From Thermus neutrinimicus (GTDB taxonomy: Bacteria > Deinococcota > Deinococci > Deinococcales > Thermaceae): 64,000 bases of DNA. Below the pieces are notes generated by a model. The model was not told the DNA's origin. It worked only from the letters and a program-made list of their open reading frames with translations, and did not search any database. How positions within the stretch are numbered: position 1 is the first letter of the stretch; every line of letters begins with the position of its first letter. This document shows positions 38,600-48,009 of the stretch, in pieces. Where the stretch lies: positions 1 to 64,000 of the forward strand of contig NZ_JAKTNU010000002.1 of the NCBI RefSeq assembly GCF_022760955.1, read 5' to 3'. The position numbers and the translations under genes were made by a program.

Positions 38600-40036
38600 T
38601 TAGTCCAGGGCCTGGGGAGCACCCCAGATCTCCTCCAGCTTCTGGCCGTAGTACTTGCCGATGTGGTCGCGGGAAATCCGCTTCAGCTCCCCCTGGGGCA
38701 ACATGGAAAGCAGGGCCCAAGCGATCTGCAGGCTCTCCTCAATGGAGCGGTTCTGCTGCCCCTGGTTGATGAAGTGCTTCTCAAAGGCGTCGGCGAACTG
38801 CAGGTAGCGCCGGTCGTTCTCCGTGAGGGCGTCCTCGCCGATGATGGCCACCAGCTTGCGGATGTCCACCCCGTTGGCGTAGGCGGAGTAGAGCTGGTCG
38901 GACACCTGCTTGTGGTCCTCCCGGGTCTTGCCCTTGCCCACGCCGTTGTTCATGAGCCGGGAAAGGGAGGGCAAGGGGTCGATGGGCGGGTAGATACCTT
39001 TGCGGTGGAGCTCCCGGGAAAGCTGGATCTGCCCCTCGGTGATGTAGCCGGTGAGGTCGGGAATGGGGTGGGTGCGGTCGTCGTCGGGCATGGAGAGGAT
39101 GGGGATCTGGGTCACGGAGCCCTTCTTGCCCACCACCACCCCGGCCCGCTCGTAGATGGTGGCCAGGTCGGTGTACATGTAGCCGGGGTAGCCCCGCCGG
39201 CCCGGGATCTCCTCACGGCTCGCCCCGATCTCCCGCAGGGCCTCACAGTAGTTGGTCATGTCCGTGAGGATGACCAGCACGTGGTAGTCGTGCTCAAAGG
39301 CCAGGTACTCGGCCACGGTGAGGGCCATGCGGGGGGTGAGGATGCGCTCAATGGTGGGGTCGTCCGCCTTGTTCAGGAAGAGCACGGAGCGGCTTAGGGC
39401 CCCGGTGCGCTCAAACTCCTGGATGAAGTAGGAGAGCTCCCGCTGGGTGATGCCCATGGCGGCGAAGACCACGGCGAAGGGCTCCTCCTTCTCCCCCTCC
39501 CCCGAAAGGTCGGGGCGCACCGTGGCCTGGCGGGCGATCTGGGCGGCGATCTCGTTGGCGGGAAGGCCCGAGCCCGAGAAGATGGGAAGCTTCTGCCCCC
39601 TCACCAGGGTGTTCATCACGTCGATGGTGGAGATCCCCGTCTGGATGAACTCCTCGGGCTTCCTGCGGGCCACGGGGTTCAGGGGCAGGCCCACGATGGG
39701 AAGCCGCTTCTCCGGGGTAATGGGGGGAAGGCCGTCAATGGGCTTGCCGATCCCGTTGAAGCGCCGGCCCAGCATCTCCTTGGAAACCCCAAGCCGGGCC
39801 ACATCCTCCACCAGGCTCACGCTGGTGGTGGCCAGGTCCAGCCCCGTGGTCTCCTCAAACACCTGGATGACCGCGTACTCCTCCGAGACCTCGATCACCT
39901 GACCGCCGCGCACCCGGCCCGTGCCGTCCTTGATGTCCACGATGGCGCCGTAGGCCAGGTCCTTGGCGTTCTCCACGAAGAGGAGAGGTCCCGAGATGTA
40001 GGTGACGCCCGTGTACTCCTTCTTAAGAAGATCCAT
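38600..40036 (-). CDS. atpB: V/A-type ATPase subunit B (regulatory)
   Basis: 478 residues, non-catalytic head subunit. It lacks a P-loop and instead has the B-type sequence [19 protein letters not shown]. Other landmarks: [80 protein letters not shown]. With subunit A it forms the ATP-binding hexamer; here the complex works mainly as ATP synthase, as known in Thermus. Confidence 0.96.
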   Translation of the reverse strand: MDLLKKEYTGVTYISGPLLFVENAKDLAYGAIVDIKDGTGRVRGGQVIEVSEEYAVIQVFEETTGLDLATTSVSLVEDVARLGVSKEMLGRRFNGIGKPIDGLPPITPEKRLPIVGLPLNPVARRKPEEFIQTGISTIDVMNTLVRGQKLPIFSGSGLPANEIAAQIARQATVRPDLSGEGEKEEPFAVVFAAMGITQRELSYFIQEFERTGALSRSVLFLNKADDPTIERILTPRMALTVAEYLAFEHDYHVLVILTDMTNYCEALREIGASREEIPGRRGYPGYMYTDLATIYERAGVVVGKKGSVTQIPILSMPDDDRTHPIPDLTGYITEGQIQLSRELHRKGIYPPIDPLPSLSRLMNNGVGKGKTREDHKQVSDQLYSAYANGVDIRKLVAIIGEDALTENDRRYLQFADAFEKHFINQGQQNRSIEESLQIAWALLSMLPQGELKRISRDHIGKYYGQKLEEIWGAPQALD

Positions 40037-40047
40037 ACTTCCCTCCC

Positions 40048-41784
40048 CTAGGCCAAGGCCTTGAAGGCCACCTCGATCTCCTGCATGGCCTCCTCAAAGT
40101 AGCGGGGGAAGTCCTGCTCGCTCACGTAGCGGGCCCGGCCGATGCGCTCGATCACCGGGAGCTGCAGGATCTCGTCCACGGTAACCCCCCGCCGTATGGC
40201 CGCCTCCGCCTCCTTGTAGAGGCTAAGGATCATCTTCATGATGCCGTAGGCCTTCTGCATGGAACAGTAGGCGTCGATCTCGTGGAAGGCGTTCTGTTGC
40301 AGGAAGTCCTCGCGGATGATCCGCCCCACCTCGATGACCAGGCGCTCAGCATCCTGAAGGGCATCGGGACCCACCAGCTGCACGATCTCCTGCAGGCCGG
40401 CTTCCCGCTGGAGCAGCTCGGAGATGGCGTCGCGAAGCTCCGGGTAGTCAGGGGCCACGTGCTGGCGGTACCAGGGGTCCAGGGCCGGGGTGAAGAGGGA
40501 GTAGGACCCATTCCAGTTGATGGCCGGGAAGTGGCGCCGGAAGGCCAAGGAGGCATCCAGCCGCCAGAAGGCCCCCACGATGCGCAGGGTGGACTGGGTC
40601 ACGGGCTCGGACATGTCGCCCCCCGGAGGGGAAACCGCCCCCACGATGGTGATGGCCCCCTCCTCTCCCCCCAAGGTGATCACCTTGCCGGAGCGCTCGT
40701 AGAAGGCGGCCAGGCGGGCAGCCAGGTAAGGGGGGTAGCCCTCTTCCGCGGGCATCTCCTCGAGGCGGCTGGAGATCTCCCGCAAGGCCTCGGCCCAGCG
40801 GCTGGTGGAGTCCGCCATGAGGGCCACGGAGAAGCCCTGGTCGCGGAAGTACTCCGCGATGGTGACCCCCACGTAGATGCTGGCCTCGCGGGCGGCCACG
40901 GGCATGTTGGAGGTGTTGGCGATGAGCACCGTGCGGTGCATAAGGGGCCCGCCCGTCTTGGGGTCGGTGAGCTCGGGGAACTCCACCAAGACGTCGGTCA
41001 TCTCGTTGCCCCGCTCCCCGCAGCCCACGTAGACCACCACGTCCGCGTTGGACCACTTGGCCAGGGCCTGCTGGGTCACGGTCTTGCCGCTACCAAAGGG
41101 CCCGGGGATGGCTGCGGTACCCCCCATGGCCACGGGGAAGAGGACATCCAGGATGCGCATCCCCGTGAGGAAGGGGGTGTTGGGGTCCAGCTTGCGCTGG
41201 ACAGGCCGGGCCCGGCGCACCGGCCAAGTGTGGTACATCTTGAGCTCGGTGCCGTCCTCGAGGACCACCACCACGTCCTCCACCGTGTACTCCCCGGCGG
41301 GCTTCACCTCCTTGACCCGGCCCTTCACATCCGGGGGCACCAGGATCTTGTGGGTGAAGTTGAACTCCGGCACCGTGCCCAGGACCATGCCCCCCTTCAC
41401 CTCATCCCCCGGCTTGACCCTCGGGGTCCAGGCCCACCGCTTCTCCCGGTCCAGGGGATGCACCACCACCCCCCGGGTGATGTAGATTCCGGTCCGTTCC
41501 TGGATGCGCTCCAGAGGGCGCTGGATGCCGTCGTAGATGCCGTTCAGCATCCCTGGGCCCAGCTCCACCGCCAGGGGAAGGCCCGTGGACACCACCGGCT
41601 CCCCCACCTTAAGCCCCGAGGTATCCTCGTAAACCTGGACGAAGGCGGTATCCCCGTCCAGGCGGATGATCTCCCCCACCAGGCCCTCGTGGCCCACCTT
41701 GCAGATGTCGTACATGCGGGCCCCGGTCATGCCCTTGGCAATCACCGCCGGGCCCGCAATCTTCTGGATCACGCCCTGGATCAT
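40048..41784 (-). CDS. atpA: V/A-type ATPase subunit A (catalytic)
   Basis: 578 residues. Walker [18 protein letters not shown] near residue 232, with the catalytic region [20 protein letters not shown]; the bulge (non-homologous) region around residues 110-190 holds [20 protein letters not shown]. Later [20 protein letters not shown] and [20 protein letters not shown]. Twelve bases separate it from subunit B. Confidence 0.97.
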   Translation of the reverse strand: MIQGVIQKIAGPAVIAKGMTGARMYDICKVGHEGLVGEIIRLDGDTAFVQVYEDTSGLKVGEPVVSTGLPLAVELGPGMLNGIYDGIQRPLERIQERTGIYITRGVVVHPLDREKRWAWTPRVKPGDEVKGGMVLGTVPEFNFTHKILVPPDVKGRVKEVKPAGEYTVEDVVVVLEDGTELKMYHTWPVRRARPVQRKLDPNTPFLTGMRILDVLFPVAMGGTAAIPGPFGSGKTVTQQALAKWSNADVVVYVGCGERGNEMTDVLVEFPELTDPKTGGPLMHRTVLIANTSNMPVAAREASIYVGVTIAEYFRDQGFSVALMADSTSRWAEALREISSRLEEMPAEEGYPPYLAARLAAFYERSGKVITLGGEEGAITIVGAVSPPGGDMSEPVTQSTLRIVGAFWRLDASLAFRRHFPAINWNGSYSLFTPALDPWYRQHVAPDYPELRDAISELLQREAGLQEIVQLVGPDALQDAERLVIEVGRIIREDFLQQNAFHEIDAYCSMQKAYGIMKMILSLYKEAEAAIRRGVTVDEILQLPVIERIGRARYVSEQDFPRYFEEAMQEIEVAFKALA

Positions 41785-41796
41785 CTTCCCTCCATT

Positions 41797-42117
41797 CTAC
41801 AGCTTGATGTCAAAGCCTATGGTCCTGCGGACCAGCTCCCGCATGTACCCCTCCACATCGGGGTTCTGGAAGGCCTCCCTCAACCCGGCGATGGGCAGAA
41901 GCACGGGAAGGTCCTTGCCCCGCATGAGCCGCTCCACCGCCTTTTCCGGCTCCGGCAAAAGCCCCTGGTCCACGGCCACCAGGGCGTACCCCCCCCTCTG
42001 GACCAGGTCTTCCAGCCGGGACCGGGCCTCCTCCGCCGAGGTGGCGGCATAGGCCTCGAGGCCCGCCAACCTAAACCCCTGCGCCGCCTCGGGATCGGCG
42101 ATCACGGCGATCCTCAT
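41797..42117 (-). CDS. atpF: V/A-type ATPase subunit F
   Basis: 106 residues. MRIAVIADPEAAQGFRLAGL starts a Rossmann-like fold of the F subunit, which sits on the shaft with subunit D. Overlaps the C-subunit gene by four bases. Confidence 0.92.
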   Translation of the reverse strand: MRIAVIADPEAAQGFRLAGLEAYAATSAEEARSRLEDLVQRGGYALVAVDQGLLPEPEKAVERLMRGKDLPVLLPIAGLREAFQNPDVEGYMRELVRRTIGFDIKL

Positions 42118-43085
42118 GGGCAGACCACCTCCTCCTCCACCTGGGTCCGGGGAAGCCCGAAGTAAGCCCGCCGGGCCAGGAGCCTAAGCCGCACGGCCTC
42201 CCACTCCCGCTCCTTGACATAGGCCAGCACCAGCCCCACCCCCAGGGGGTCGCTGGCCCCCTTCCGGGCCTCCTTCAGGAGAAGGCACCGAAGCCGCCTT
42301 TCCAAGGCCCTCAGGTCCCGCACGCCCGCCAAGGGGGCAAAGGGAGTACCCGAAAGCTCGTCCAAGACGGCGTAATCCCCCTCCAGAAGCCGGGCGAAGC
42401 CCACCCTGTTCACGAACCGCCCACCCCGTATGAAGACGGCTTCCACCGGCACATCCTGCCCCTGGAGCTTGAAGGCGGTGCGCAGGTTCTCCGCATCCAC
42501 CTCGAGGGCCAGGTACTCCCTGAGGGCCGCCTCCTCCAGGGCCTTGGAGGCCTTGGCCACCCCTTCAAAGAAGCGCTTGGCCAAAAGGGCCTCGACGCGC
42601 CCCAGGTCCTGGGTTTCCCGCAAAACCGCCCTCAAGGCCCGGGCCAGGGGATGGCCGGGCAGGGAAAGCACCTGGGCCATCCCCGCCGCATCCTGGGCCT
42701 CATAGGCCTGCCGCCAAAGGGCCTCCTTCAGGGTGCCCGGGAGAAGGACCACCTCCTCAAAGGGCCTGCCCGTGGCCTTGGCCCGGAGGAGGGCCTGCAG
42801 GTTAGTAAGGTCATTCCTGAGAAGGAGAAGCCGGACCGCCTCCCGGGCCTCCCCCGTGACCAAGCCCGCCAGATCCCCCACCAACCGGGCCTGGGTGAGG
42901 GCGATGGCCCGGTCCACCTCGGGAAGGCCCTGGCCAGCCAGGTCCTCGCCGTAGACGCTCTCGGAAAGTAGGCGCAGGAAATCGGGATAGGAAAGGTCCA
43001 AGGCCTCCTGGAAGAAGCTCTCCTTGAGAAAGGTGCTCCTCCTGGCCCGTACCCGGGCGTTTAGGTAGCCGAAGTCGTCCGCCAT
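42114..43085 (-). CDS. atpC: V/A-type ATPase subunit C (socket on the ring)
   Basis: 323 residues, almost fully helical, begins MADDFGYLNARVRARRSTFL. It joins the shaft to the proteolipid ring. It carries the repeated helical pattern of Thermus C subunits, including LLLRNDLTNLQALLRAKATG. The start lies three bases after the E-subunit gene. Confidence 0.92.
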   Translation of the reverse strand: MADDFGYLNARVRARRSTFLKESFFQEALDLSYPDFLRLLSESVYGEDLAGQGLPEVDRAIALTQARLVGDLAGLVTGEAREAVRLLLLRNDLTNLQALLRAKATGRPFEEVVLLPGTLKEALWRQAYEAQDAAGMAQVLSLPGHPLARALRAVLRETQDLGRVEALLAKRFFEGVAKASKALEEAALREYLALEVDAENLRTAFKLQGQDVPVEAVFIRGGRFVNRVGFARLLEGDYAVLDELSGTPFAPLAGVRDLRALERRLRCLLLKEARKGASDPLGVGLVLAYVKEREWEAVRLRLLARRAYFGLPRTQVEEEVVCP

Positions 43086-43088
43086 GTC

Positions 43089-43655
43089 CTAGCCCCACAC
43101 CACCTGGGCCACCTTGGAGGAAAGGGCATCCCAGGCCCGTTGCAAACGGCTTAGCAGGGCGTTTTCCACCTGGGTCCTGCCCCCCTTGCCGATGGCCCTT
43201 ACCCCAAGGCGCAAGGCAGGGTCGGCCCTAAGCTCCAGGCCCCGCTCCCGCGCCAGACCCTCGAGGTGGGGAAGGTTTTCGGGATGGGAAGCCAAGGCCT
43301 CGGGCTCGCCCAAGGCCGCAAGGGCCTCCTCGGCCAGCTTCCGCAAAATCCCTGGCCAATCGGGGCTACCCGGTAGGGCCATAAGGGCCTCCTGCACCTT
43401 TTCCCTCACCCGGGCCAGTACCTCCCCCTTGGCCTCGGTACGGGCTGTAGCCTGGAGGAGCTCCCCGGCGCTTTCCGCCCGGCGGATGGCGGCCTGCAGG
43501 CTGGCCTCGAGGGCCCGCTTCTTGGCGGAAAGCATCCCCTCGGCCTTGGCCTTGGCCTCGGAGGTCAGGCGCTCCGCCTTGGCCTTGGCCTCCTGCAAAA
43601 CGGCCTGGATCTCCGCCTCCACCTCCTGGCTCAGAATGGCTTCCAGTTTGGACAT
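43089..43655 (-). CDS. atpE: V/A-type ATPase subunit E (peripheral stalk)
   Basis: 188 residues. N-terminal half is a right-handed coiled-coil (VEAEIQAVLQEAKAKAERLT), C-terminal half a globular head. It pairs with subunit G to make the stator stalk. AAGGAGGG precedes the ATG at 43655. Confidence 0.92.
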   Translation of the reverse strand: MSKLEAILSQEVEAEIQAVLQEAKAKAERLTSEAKAKAEGMLSAKKRALEASLQAAIRRAESAGELLQATARTEAKGEVLARVREKVQEALMALPGSPDWPGILRKLAEEALAALGEPEALASHPENLPHLEGLARERGLELRADPALRLGVRAIGKGGRTQVENALLSRLQRAWDALSSKVAQVVWG

Positions 43656-43673
43656 CTGCCCTCCTTGGAAACA

Positions 43674-43699
43674 GGCCCCACCCCGAAGGGGGCAGGGCC
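43674..43699 (-). other. Hairpin between the proteolipid and E-subunit genes
   Basis: GGCCC-CA-CCCC-GAA-GGGG-GCA-GGGCC: a five-bp outer stem, a small internal loop and a four-bp inner stem with GAA (TTC) loop. On the minus strand it follows the proteolipid stop by 11 bases and is followed by TTT. It may partly stop or protect the message downstream of the high-copy ring subunit. Confidence 0.45.
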
Positions 43700-43710
43700 C
43701 TAAAAACCCC

Positions 43711-44010
43711 TTACAGCTTGCCGTTCAGGATGAAGGCGATGAGAAGGCCGAAGATCACCAGCGTCTCGGGCAAGAGGAGGAAGATCAAGGCGGTACCGAA
43801 GTTGCTCCGGTCCTCGGCAATGGCCCCCACGCCCGCCGCACCGATGCGGGCCTGGGCCACGCCGGTGCCCAAAGCCGCCAGGCCCACCGCCAAGCCCATG
43901 CCCACGGCGATAAGGCCTCGGTCCAAGCCCCCGGAGGCCGCCGCCTCCTCCGCCGCAAAAGCCAGAGCGCCAAAAACCGCCACCAGAACCGTAACCAGAA
44001 GCTTCTTCAT
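43711..44010 (-). CDS. V/A-type ATPase proteolipid (c-ring, subunit L/K)
   Basis: 99 residues. An N-terminal signal-like segment (1-20, ending AFAA) is followed by two membrane helices; the ion-carrying glutamate is residue 82 in LLPETLVIFGLLIAF. A dozen copies form the rotor ring in the Thermus enzyme. The mature protein probably starts near residue 21. Confidence 0.94.
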   Translation of the reverse strand: MKKLLVTVLVAVFGALAFAAEEAAASGGLDRGLIAVGMGLAVGLAALGTGVAQARIGAAGVGAIAEDRSNFGTALIFLLLPETLVIFGLLIAFILNGKL

Positions 44011-44022
44011 CTCTTTCCCTCC

Positions 44023-45981
44023 CTAAAGCGTCTCGCGGACGCTCTTGAACGGCCGGTAAGGCCTGCCGTTCTCCTCGTAGAAGCCGAACTTGGTGAAGAA
44101 CTCCACCCAGATAAGACGGATGGGCTGGAGCATGTGGCCCAAGGTGGTGAGAAACAGGATGAGAAGATGCAACACTGCCGCCACCCCGATGCCCAGAAGC
44201 ACGCCCAGAAGCCCGATCCGCTCCGCCAGGGCGAAGCCCACATCGGTGAGAAGGCCTGCCAGAATCCCCCCAGCAGCCCCCACCGCATAGATACGGATGT
44301 GGGAGAGGATATGCCCCGCCTGGGTGAAGATCTCCGGGACCATGAGCCACATCCGGCTCATGAGAACCGCCAGCAAGAAGACGCCAAAGCCCAGGTACAT
44401 GACCAAGGAAAGCCACCCGGCCTGCAGGTTCCCCAGATACCCCGCCGCCAGGGCTAGGATCCCCAAAAGGCCTCCCAGATACCCCACGCCCTCCCAGAAG
44501 TGGCCCATGTGCCGGTGCTTAAGACCCAGGTAGGCCCTCAAGGCCAGGCCCCAGAAGACCATAACCACCCCGAAGGCCACGGAAAGGAGGATAAGGAGGT
44601 TGGCGGTCTTGGCCGTATCGATGCGGGGAATGAGGATGGGGATGAGGCCCGGGTGCTCGGGGGTGCCAAACACCCCCAGGTGCTCCAGGAAGGTGCCGAA
44701 GAACTCCCCATAGATGAAGCCCCAGACCACCGTCCAGAAAACCATCCAGTTAAGGATGTAGACCAGCTTCCCGATGACCGCAGGTTTGAGCCTGAGGGCG
44801 AAAAGGTCGATGACCAAAGGCTCGTTCCGCTTCACGAACCCGGAAAGCCAGCGCCCGAGGAACAGGAAAAGGAGGGCATACCCAATGTCCCCCACGATCA
44901 TGCCAAACCAGAAGGGGAAGAAGATGGGCACCACCGGGGTGGGGTCCAGGGAGCCGTACTTGGGGGTGTTGAGGAAGCTCACCAAAAGCTCAAAGGGCTT
45001 AGCCCAAGGAGGGTTGTCCAGGGCCACGGGCACCCGGTCCGCCTCGTGGTGCTCGTCCACGGGCTCAAAGGCGTAGACCGCGCTCTCCTTGTGGCGGGCC
45101 AGGGCCTCCTCCACCCGGCCCTTGGCCTTCACCGGCACGTAGCCCAAAAGGGCGAAGCCAAACCGGCCGGAGGCCAGCTCCTCCAGGGCCTTGAGCCGGG
45201 CCGCCTCGTCCTTGGCCCTGGTCCAGAGGCTCTGCAGGGTGGAGGCCGCGTCCTGGGCCAGCCGGTAAAGGGCCTGGCGTACCTCGGAAAGCTCCTTGGG
45301 GGCAGCCTCGGCCCGCTCCCTCAGCCGGCGGGTGGCCTCGCTTAGGGGGAGGTCGCCATAGGCACCGGGCAGGCGGAGCTCCGCCACCCCGGCCCGGGAA
45401 AGGGCCGCCTTGGCCGCCTCGAGGTCCTTCCGGTGCACCACGAGAAGCCCGGCCACCCCCTTGGAGTAGGGCTCGCTGGCCAGGATGAACCGGTCCTCCA
45501 GGGCCTTTTTCAAGGCCTCCTCCACCAGGGGAAGCTCCTTCTCCGTGATCAAAAAGGGCACCACCCGGAGGCGAGCGCTTCGGTCCAGGCCCTGGGCCAT
45601 GGCGGCCAGTTTCTCCAGGGGCTCCAGGTAAGCCTGGGCCAGGGAAAGCTCCTCTTCCAGCTCCTGCCTCTGCCGGGCCAGGCCCTCCGCGTGCGCCTGG
45701 ATGGGGGAAAGGGCCTTTTCCGCCGCCTCCAGCCTGTCGGGGAAGGGCCTTGTGGGCTCCATCTCCCGGCCCAGGAGGGCCAGGGTGTGCTCGGCTCCCG
45801 CCGCCACCCCTTCCCAGCGCCTGAGCTCCTCCCGCTCCTCCTGGGAAAGCTTGTACTCGGCAAGCTCCTCCACCCGGAGGGTCTCCAGGTGGACCACCCC
45901 CGCCTGCTGCAGGCTGTGGAGAAGCTCCTGGGCCTTGGCCTTGGGCCCGGCCAGGACCAGCTTCTCCATGGGGGCAATCAC
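44023..45981 (-). CDS. V/A-type ATPase subunit I (a-type stator)
   Basis: 652 residues. The first half is cytoplasmic with coiled-coil arms binding the E/G stalks; the second half has about eight membrane helices, including the ion-channel region HILSHIRIYAVGAAGGILAG, whose arginine faces the ring glutamate. It forms the proton half-channels. Overlaps the G-subunit gene by four bases. Confidence 0.94.
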   Translation of the reverse strand: MIAPMEKLVLAGPKAKAQELLHSLQQAGVVHLETLRVEELAEYKLSQEEREELRRWEGVAAGAEHTLALLGREMEPTRPFPDRLEAAEKALSPIQAHAEGLARQRQELEEELSLAQAYLEPLEKLAAMAQGLDRSARLRVVPFLITEKELPLVEEALKKALEDRFILASEPYSKGVAGLLVVHRKDLEAAKAALSRAGVAELRLPGAYGDLPLSEATRRLRERAEAAPKELSEVRQALYRLAQDAASTLQSLWTRAKDEAARLKALEELASGRFGFALLGYVPVKAKGRVEEALARHKESAVYAFEPVDEHHEADRVPVALDNPPWAKPFELLVSFLNTPKYGSLDPTPVVPIFFPFWFGMIVGDIGYALLFLFLGRWLSGFVKRNEPLVIDLFALRLKPAVIGKLVYILNWMVFWTVVWGFIYGEFFGTFLEHLGVFGTPEHPGLIPILIPRIDTAKTANLLILLSVAFGVVMVFWGLALRAYLGLKHRHMGHFWEGVGYLGGLLGILALAAGYLGNLQAGWLSLVMYLGFGVFLLAVLMSRMWLMVPEIFTQAGHILSHIRIYAVGAAGGILAGLLTDVGFALAERIGLLGVLLGIGVAAVLHLLILFLTTLGHMLQPIRLIWVEFFTKFGFYEENGRPYRPFKSVRETL

Positions 45982-46292
45982 GGCAAAACCTCCTTCAGAA
46001 CCAGGGCCACCGCCTCCTCCAACCGGGCCTCTGCCTTTTCCCTCACCGCCTTGGCCTCGGCCTCCGCCTGGGACCGAAAGCGGGCCAGGACGGCCTCGGT
46101 TTCCTTGGCCTCCCGTTCCCGGTACTCGGCCTCCAGGGCCTTAGCCTTGGCCTCGGCCTCCGCCAGGAGGGCCCTGGCCTCCGCCTCAGCCTGCTCCACC
46201 AGGGCCTCGGCTTCCTTCCTCGCGGCCTCGAGGCGGGCCAATAGCTCCCGTTCCTTTTCCGCCAGGCTCTTGATAAGTCCCAGGCCTCCCAT
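45978..46292 (-). CDS. atpG: V/A-type ATPase subunit G (peripheral stalk)
   Basis: 104 residues from the ATG at 46292, which has GAAGGGAGGGG ahead; further in-frame ATGs upstream (to 46370) lie in or before the promoter. Entire sequence is coiled coil rich in Ala, Glu, Lys and Arg (KSLAEKERELLARLEAARKE), ending AVALVLKEVLP. First gene of the operon; order G-I-L-E-C-F-A-B-D as in T. thermophilus. Confidence 0.92.
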   Translation of the reverse strand: MGGLGLIKSLAEKERELLARLEAARKEAEALVEQAEAEARALLAEAEAKAKALEAEYREREAKETEAVLARFRSQAEAEAKAVREKAEARLEEAVALVLKEVLP

Positions 46293-46337
46293 CGCCCCTC
46301 CCTTCGTGAAAAGATGCGCAAACTGCGCCTGCCGGAT

Positions 46338-46366
46338 AGGATACCGGCCTTTGGGGCAAACGTCAA
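46338..46366 (-). promoter_or_regulatory. Promoter of the V/A-ATPase operon
   Basis: TTGACG (46366-46361) and TATCCT (46343-46338) with a 17-base spacer, a near-consensus sigma-A promoter. Start near 46331, giving a leader of about 38 bases with a good ribosome binding site. Confidence 0.75.
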
Positions 46367-46373
46367 CCAACCC

Positions 46374-46393
46374 CGCTTAAGTATACTTAAGCG
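46374..46393. promoter_or_regulatory. 20-bp perfect palindrome overlapping the methyltransferase -10 box
   Basis: CGCTTAAGTA and its reverse complement abut with no spacer and end at the base before the ATG at 46394. The centre contains TATACT (46382-46387), six bases before the ATG. It lies seven bases from the -35 box of the divergent ATPase promoter, so a bound protein could affect both. Confidence 0.6.
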
Positions 46394-47539
46394 ATGCGGA
46401 TTCTCGTCAACGAAAAAGGGGCCCAGCGCCTCCTGGCCCGGCACCTTTGGGTCTTCCGCCGCGATGTGCTCTCGGGTCCCGAGGAGCCCGGCCTTTACCC
46501 CGTTTACTGGGGCAAGCGCTTTCTTGCCCTGGCCCTCTTCAACCCCAATAGCGACCTCAGCCTGCGGGCCTACCGCTTCCGCCCGGCAAGGGATCCGGTG
46601 GAGGCGCTTTTGGACAACCTGGATAAGGCCTTGGCCCGACGCCTCCCCGCCTTGGAAGGGGAGCCCGAAGGGGGCTATCGCCTGGTCCATGCGGAAGGGG
46701 ACTTCCTGCCGGGACTGGTGGTGGACTACTACGCGGGCCACATGGTCCTCCAGGCCACGGCCCACGCCTGGGAAGGCCTTCTGCCCCAGGTGGCAGAACG
46801 CCTTAAACCCCTAGGCCAAAGCCTCCTAGCCAAAAACGACCCCAGGGCCCGGGAGCTGGAGGGCCTACCCCTCTACGTCCGGCCCCTTTTTGGCCAGGTG
46901 CCTCCGGAAGCTACGGTGAAGGAAGGCCAGATCCGCTACCGGGTGGACCTCACCGGGGGCCAGAAGACGGGCGCCTACCTGGACCAAAGGGACAACCGGA
47001 TTCTAATGGAAAGGTTCCGCGGCGAAAGGGCCTTGGACGTGTTCAGCTATGCGGGAAGCTTTGGCCTCCACCTGGCCCTGGGCTTCAAGGAGGTGATCAG
47101 CGTGGACAGTTCCCTCGAGGCCCTAAGGCAAGCGGAGGAGAACGCCAGGCTGAATGGGCTCTCCCTCAAGACGGTGGAGGCCAACGCCTTCGACTACCTA
47201 AGGGCCCTGGAAAAGGCGGGGGAACGGTTTGACCTGGTGGTGCTGGACCCGCCCGCCTTCGCCAAGGGGAAAAAGGATCTGGAAAGGGCCTACAGGGCCT
47301 ACAAGGAGGTGAACCTCCGGGCCATCAAGCTCCTCAAGGAAGGGGGCCTCCTGGCCACCAGCAGCTGCAGCCACCACCTAACCGAGCCCCTCTTCTACCA
47401 AATGCTCACCGAGGCGGCCCAGGACGCCCACCGCAGCCTAAGGGTGGTGGAGAAACGGAGGCAGGGGTGGGACCATCCCATCCTCCTCAACCATCCCGAA
47501 ACCCACTACCTGAAGTTCGCCCTCCTAGAGGTTCTTTGA
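46394..47539 (+). CDS. rlmO: 23S rRNA m5C methyltransferase (RlmI/RlmO family)
   Basis: 381 residues. N-terminal PUA domain ([20 protein letters not shown]), an EEHEA-like middle domain, and a C-terminal SAM domain: [18 protein letters not shown] (SAM site), [14 protein letters not shown] (motif IV), [10 protein letters not shown] (motif VI, cysteine). It follows the YccW/RlmI pattern; the T. thermophilus relative RlmO makes m5C1942 of 23S rRNA, as I recall, so that role is likely. The start codon abuts the palindrome, implying a leaderless message. Confidence 0.85.
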   Translation: MRILVNEKGAQRLLARHLWVFRRDVLSGPEEPGLYPVYWGKRFLALALFNPNSDLSLRAYRFRPARDPVEALLDNLDKALARRLPALEGEPEGGYRLVHAEGDFLPGLVVDYYAGHMVLQATAHAWEGLLPQVAERLKPLGQSLLAKNDPRARELEGLPLYVRPLFGQVPPEATVKEGQIRYRVDLTGGQKTGAYLDQRDNRILMERFRGERALDVFSYAGSFGLHLALGFKEVISVDSSLEALRQAEENARLNGLSLKTVEANAFDYLRALEKAGERFDLVVLDPPAFAKGKKDLERAYRAYKEVNLRAIKLLKEGGLLATSSCSHHLTEPLFYQMLTEAAQDAHRSLRVVEKRRQGWDHPILLNHPETHYLKFALLEVL

Positions 47540-47764
47540 TCCGGGCCGCCAGGCCCTCAGGATCGGGCCCGGGAAGGGATATCCCTTCCCGGGCGAGGAG
47601 TCCCCACCCCCACCTCCCGTACCTCCTCCCAGGGAATCCGGCGCCAAGCCCCAAGGGGGGATGGAGGCTAAGGTGGTGGGGAAAAAGCCGTAACCGCCAA
47701 CCCCGCCCAGAAGACCCAGGGGGAGAGGCCAGCAAAACCCACCTCGAGGAGCATCCCCATCCAT
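47533..47764 (-). pseudogene. Remnant of a small PH-domain-like membrane protein
   Basis: From the ATG at 47760 the frame reads a hydrophobic start (MGMLLEVGFAGLSPWVFWAG) but hits TAG at codon 31; the same frame then gives RRIPWEEVREVGVG. After a shift in the G-rich run near 47605-47615, another frame gives LLAREGISLPGPDPEGLAAR and ends near the 3' end of the methyltransferase gene. Membrane helix, then WEEVREV, then [13 protein letters not shown] resembles small bacterial PH-domain (bPH_2-like) proteins. One stop and one frameshift make it a decayed gene if real. Confidence 0.4.
47567..47594. repeat. 28-bp perfect palindrome
   Basis: GCCCGGGAAGGGAT followed at once by its reverse complement. 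It lies 28 bases after the methyltransferase stop. There is no T tract, so a classical terminator is doubtful, though the hairpin could protect the 3' end of the message. It falls inside the decayed minus-strand gene. Confidence 0.6.
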
Positions 47765-47787
47765 TATCCCCCAAGGCCACCCCGGGA

Positions 47788-47793
47788 TAGACT
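47788..47793 (+). promoter_or_regulatory. Leaderless-type -10 box
   Basis: TAGACT, six bases (AAAGGG) before the GTG at 47800. Confidence 0.4.
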
Positions 47794-47799
47794 AAAGGG

Positions 47800-48009
47800 G
47801 TGGAGAAGGACCTGTTGGAAGCCCTGGGCCAGCACCTGGTCTGGCGCATCGGCCGGGCCGAGGAGGAAGAGGTCCTGGTGGTGCGGGTGGGCCTGGCCTC
47901 GGCCACACCCCGCTTCCGGGAGCTGCCCAGGCTCCTAAATATCCCGGACGCCGAGGTGGCCCGCCTGGCCAAGGAAGGCCGGGTGCGGGTGGAGTGGGTG
48001 GAAGGATGA
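47800..48009 (+). CDS. Small acidic protein, unknown
   Basis: 69 residues, GTG start at 47800. Not recognised. Sequence is compact and charged (QHLVWRIGRAEEEEVLVVRV; ending EVARLAKEGRVRVEWVEG), with no signal or membrane segment. It probably has a beta-alpha fold. Its stop overlaps the next ATG (ATGA), so the two are coupled. Confidence 0.55.
   Translation: MEKDLLEALGQHLVWRIGRAEEEEVLVVRVGLASATPRFRELPRLLNIPDAEVARLAKEGRVRVEWVEG

Noticed and set aside
43114-44457. 447-codon plus-strand frame across ATPase genes
   Set aside because: Opposite strand of three conserved ATPase genes; no domain features.
47567-47594. Rho-independent terminator of the methyltransferase gene
   Set aside because: No T tract follows on either strand; listed as a palindrome instead.
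47525-47764. 79-codon intact frame in the rlmO downstream gap as a real gene
   Set aside because: Gly-rich low-complexity reading; the coding-like text lies in the other two frames, hence the pseudogene call.
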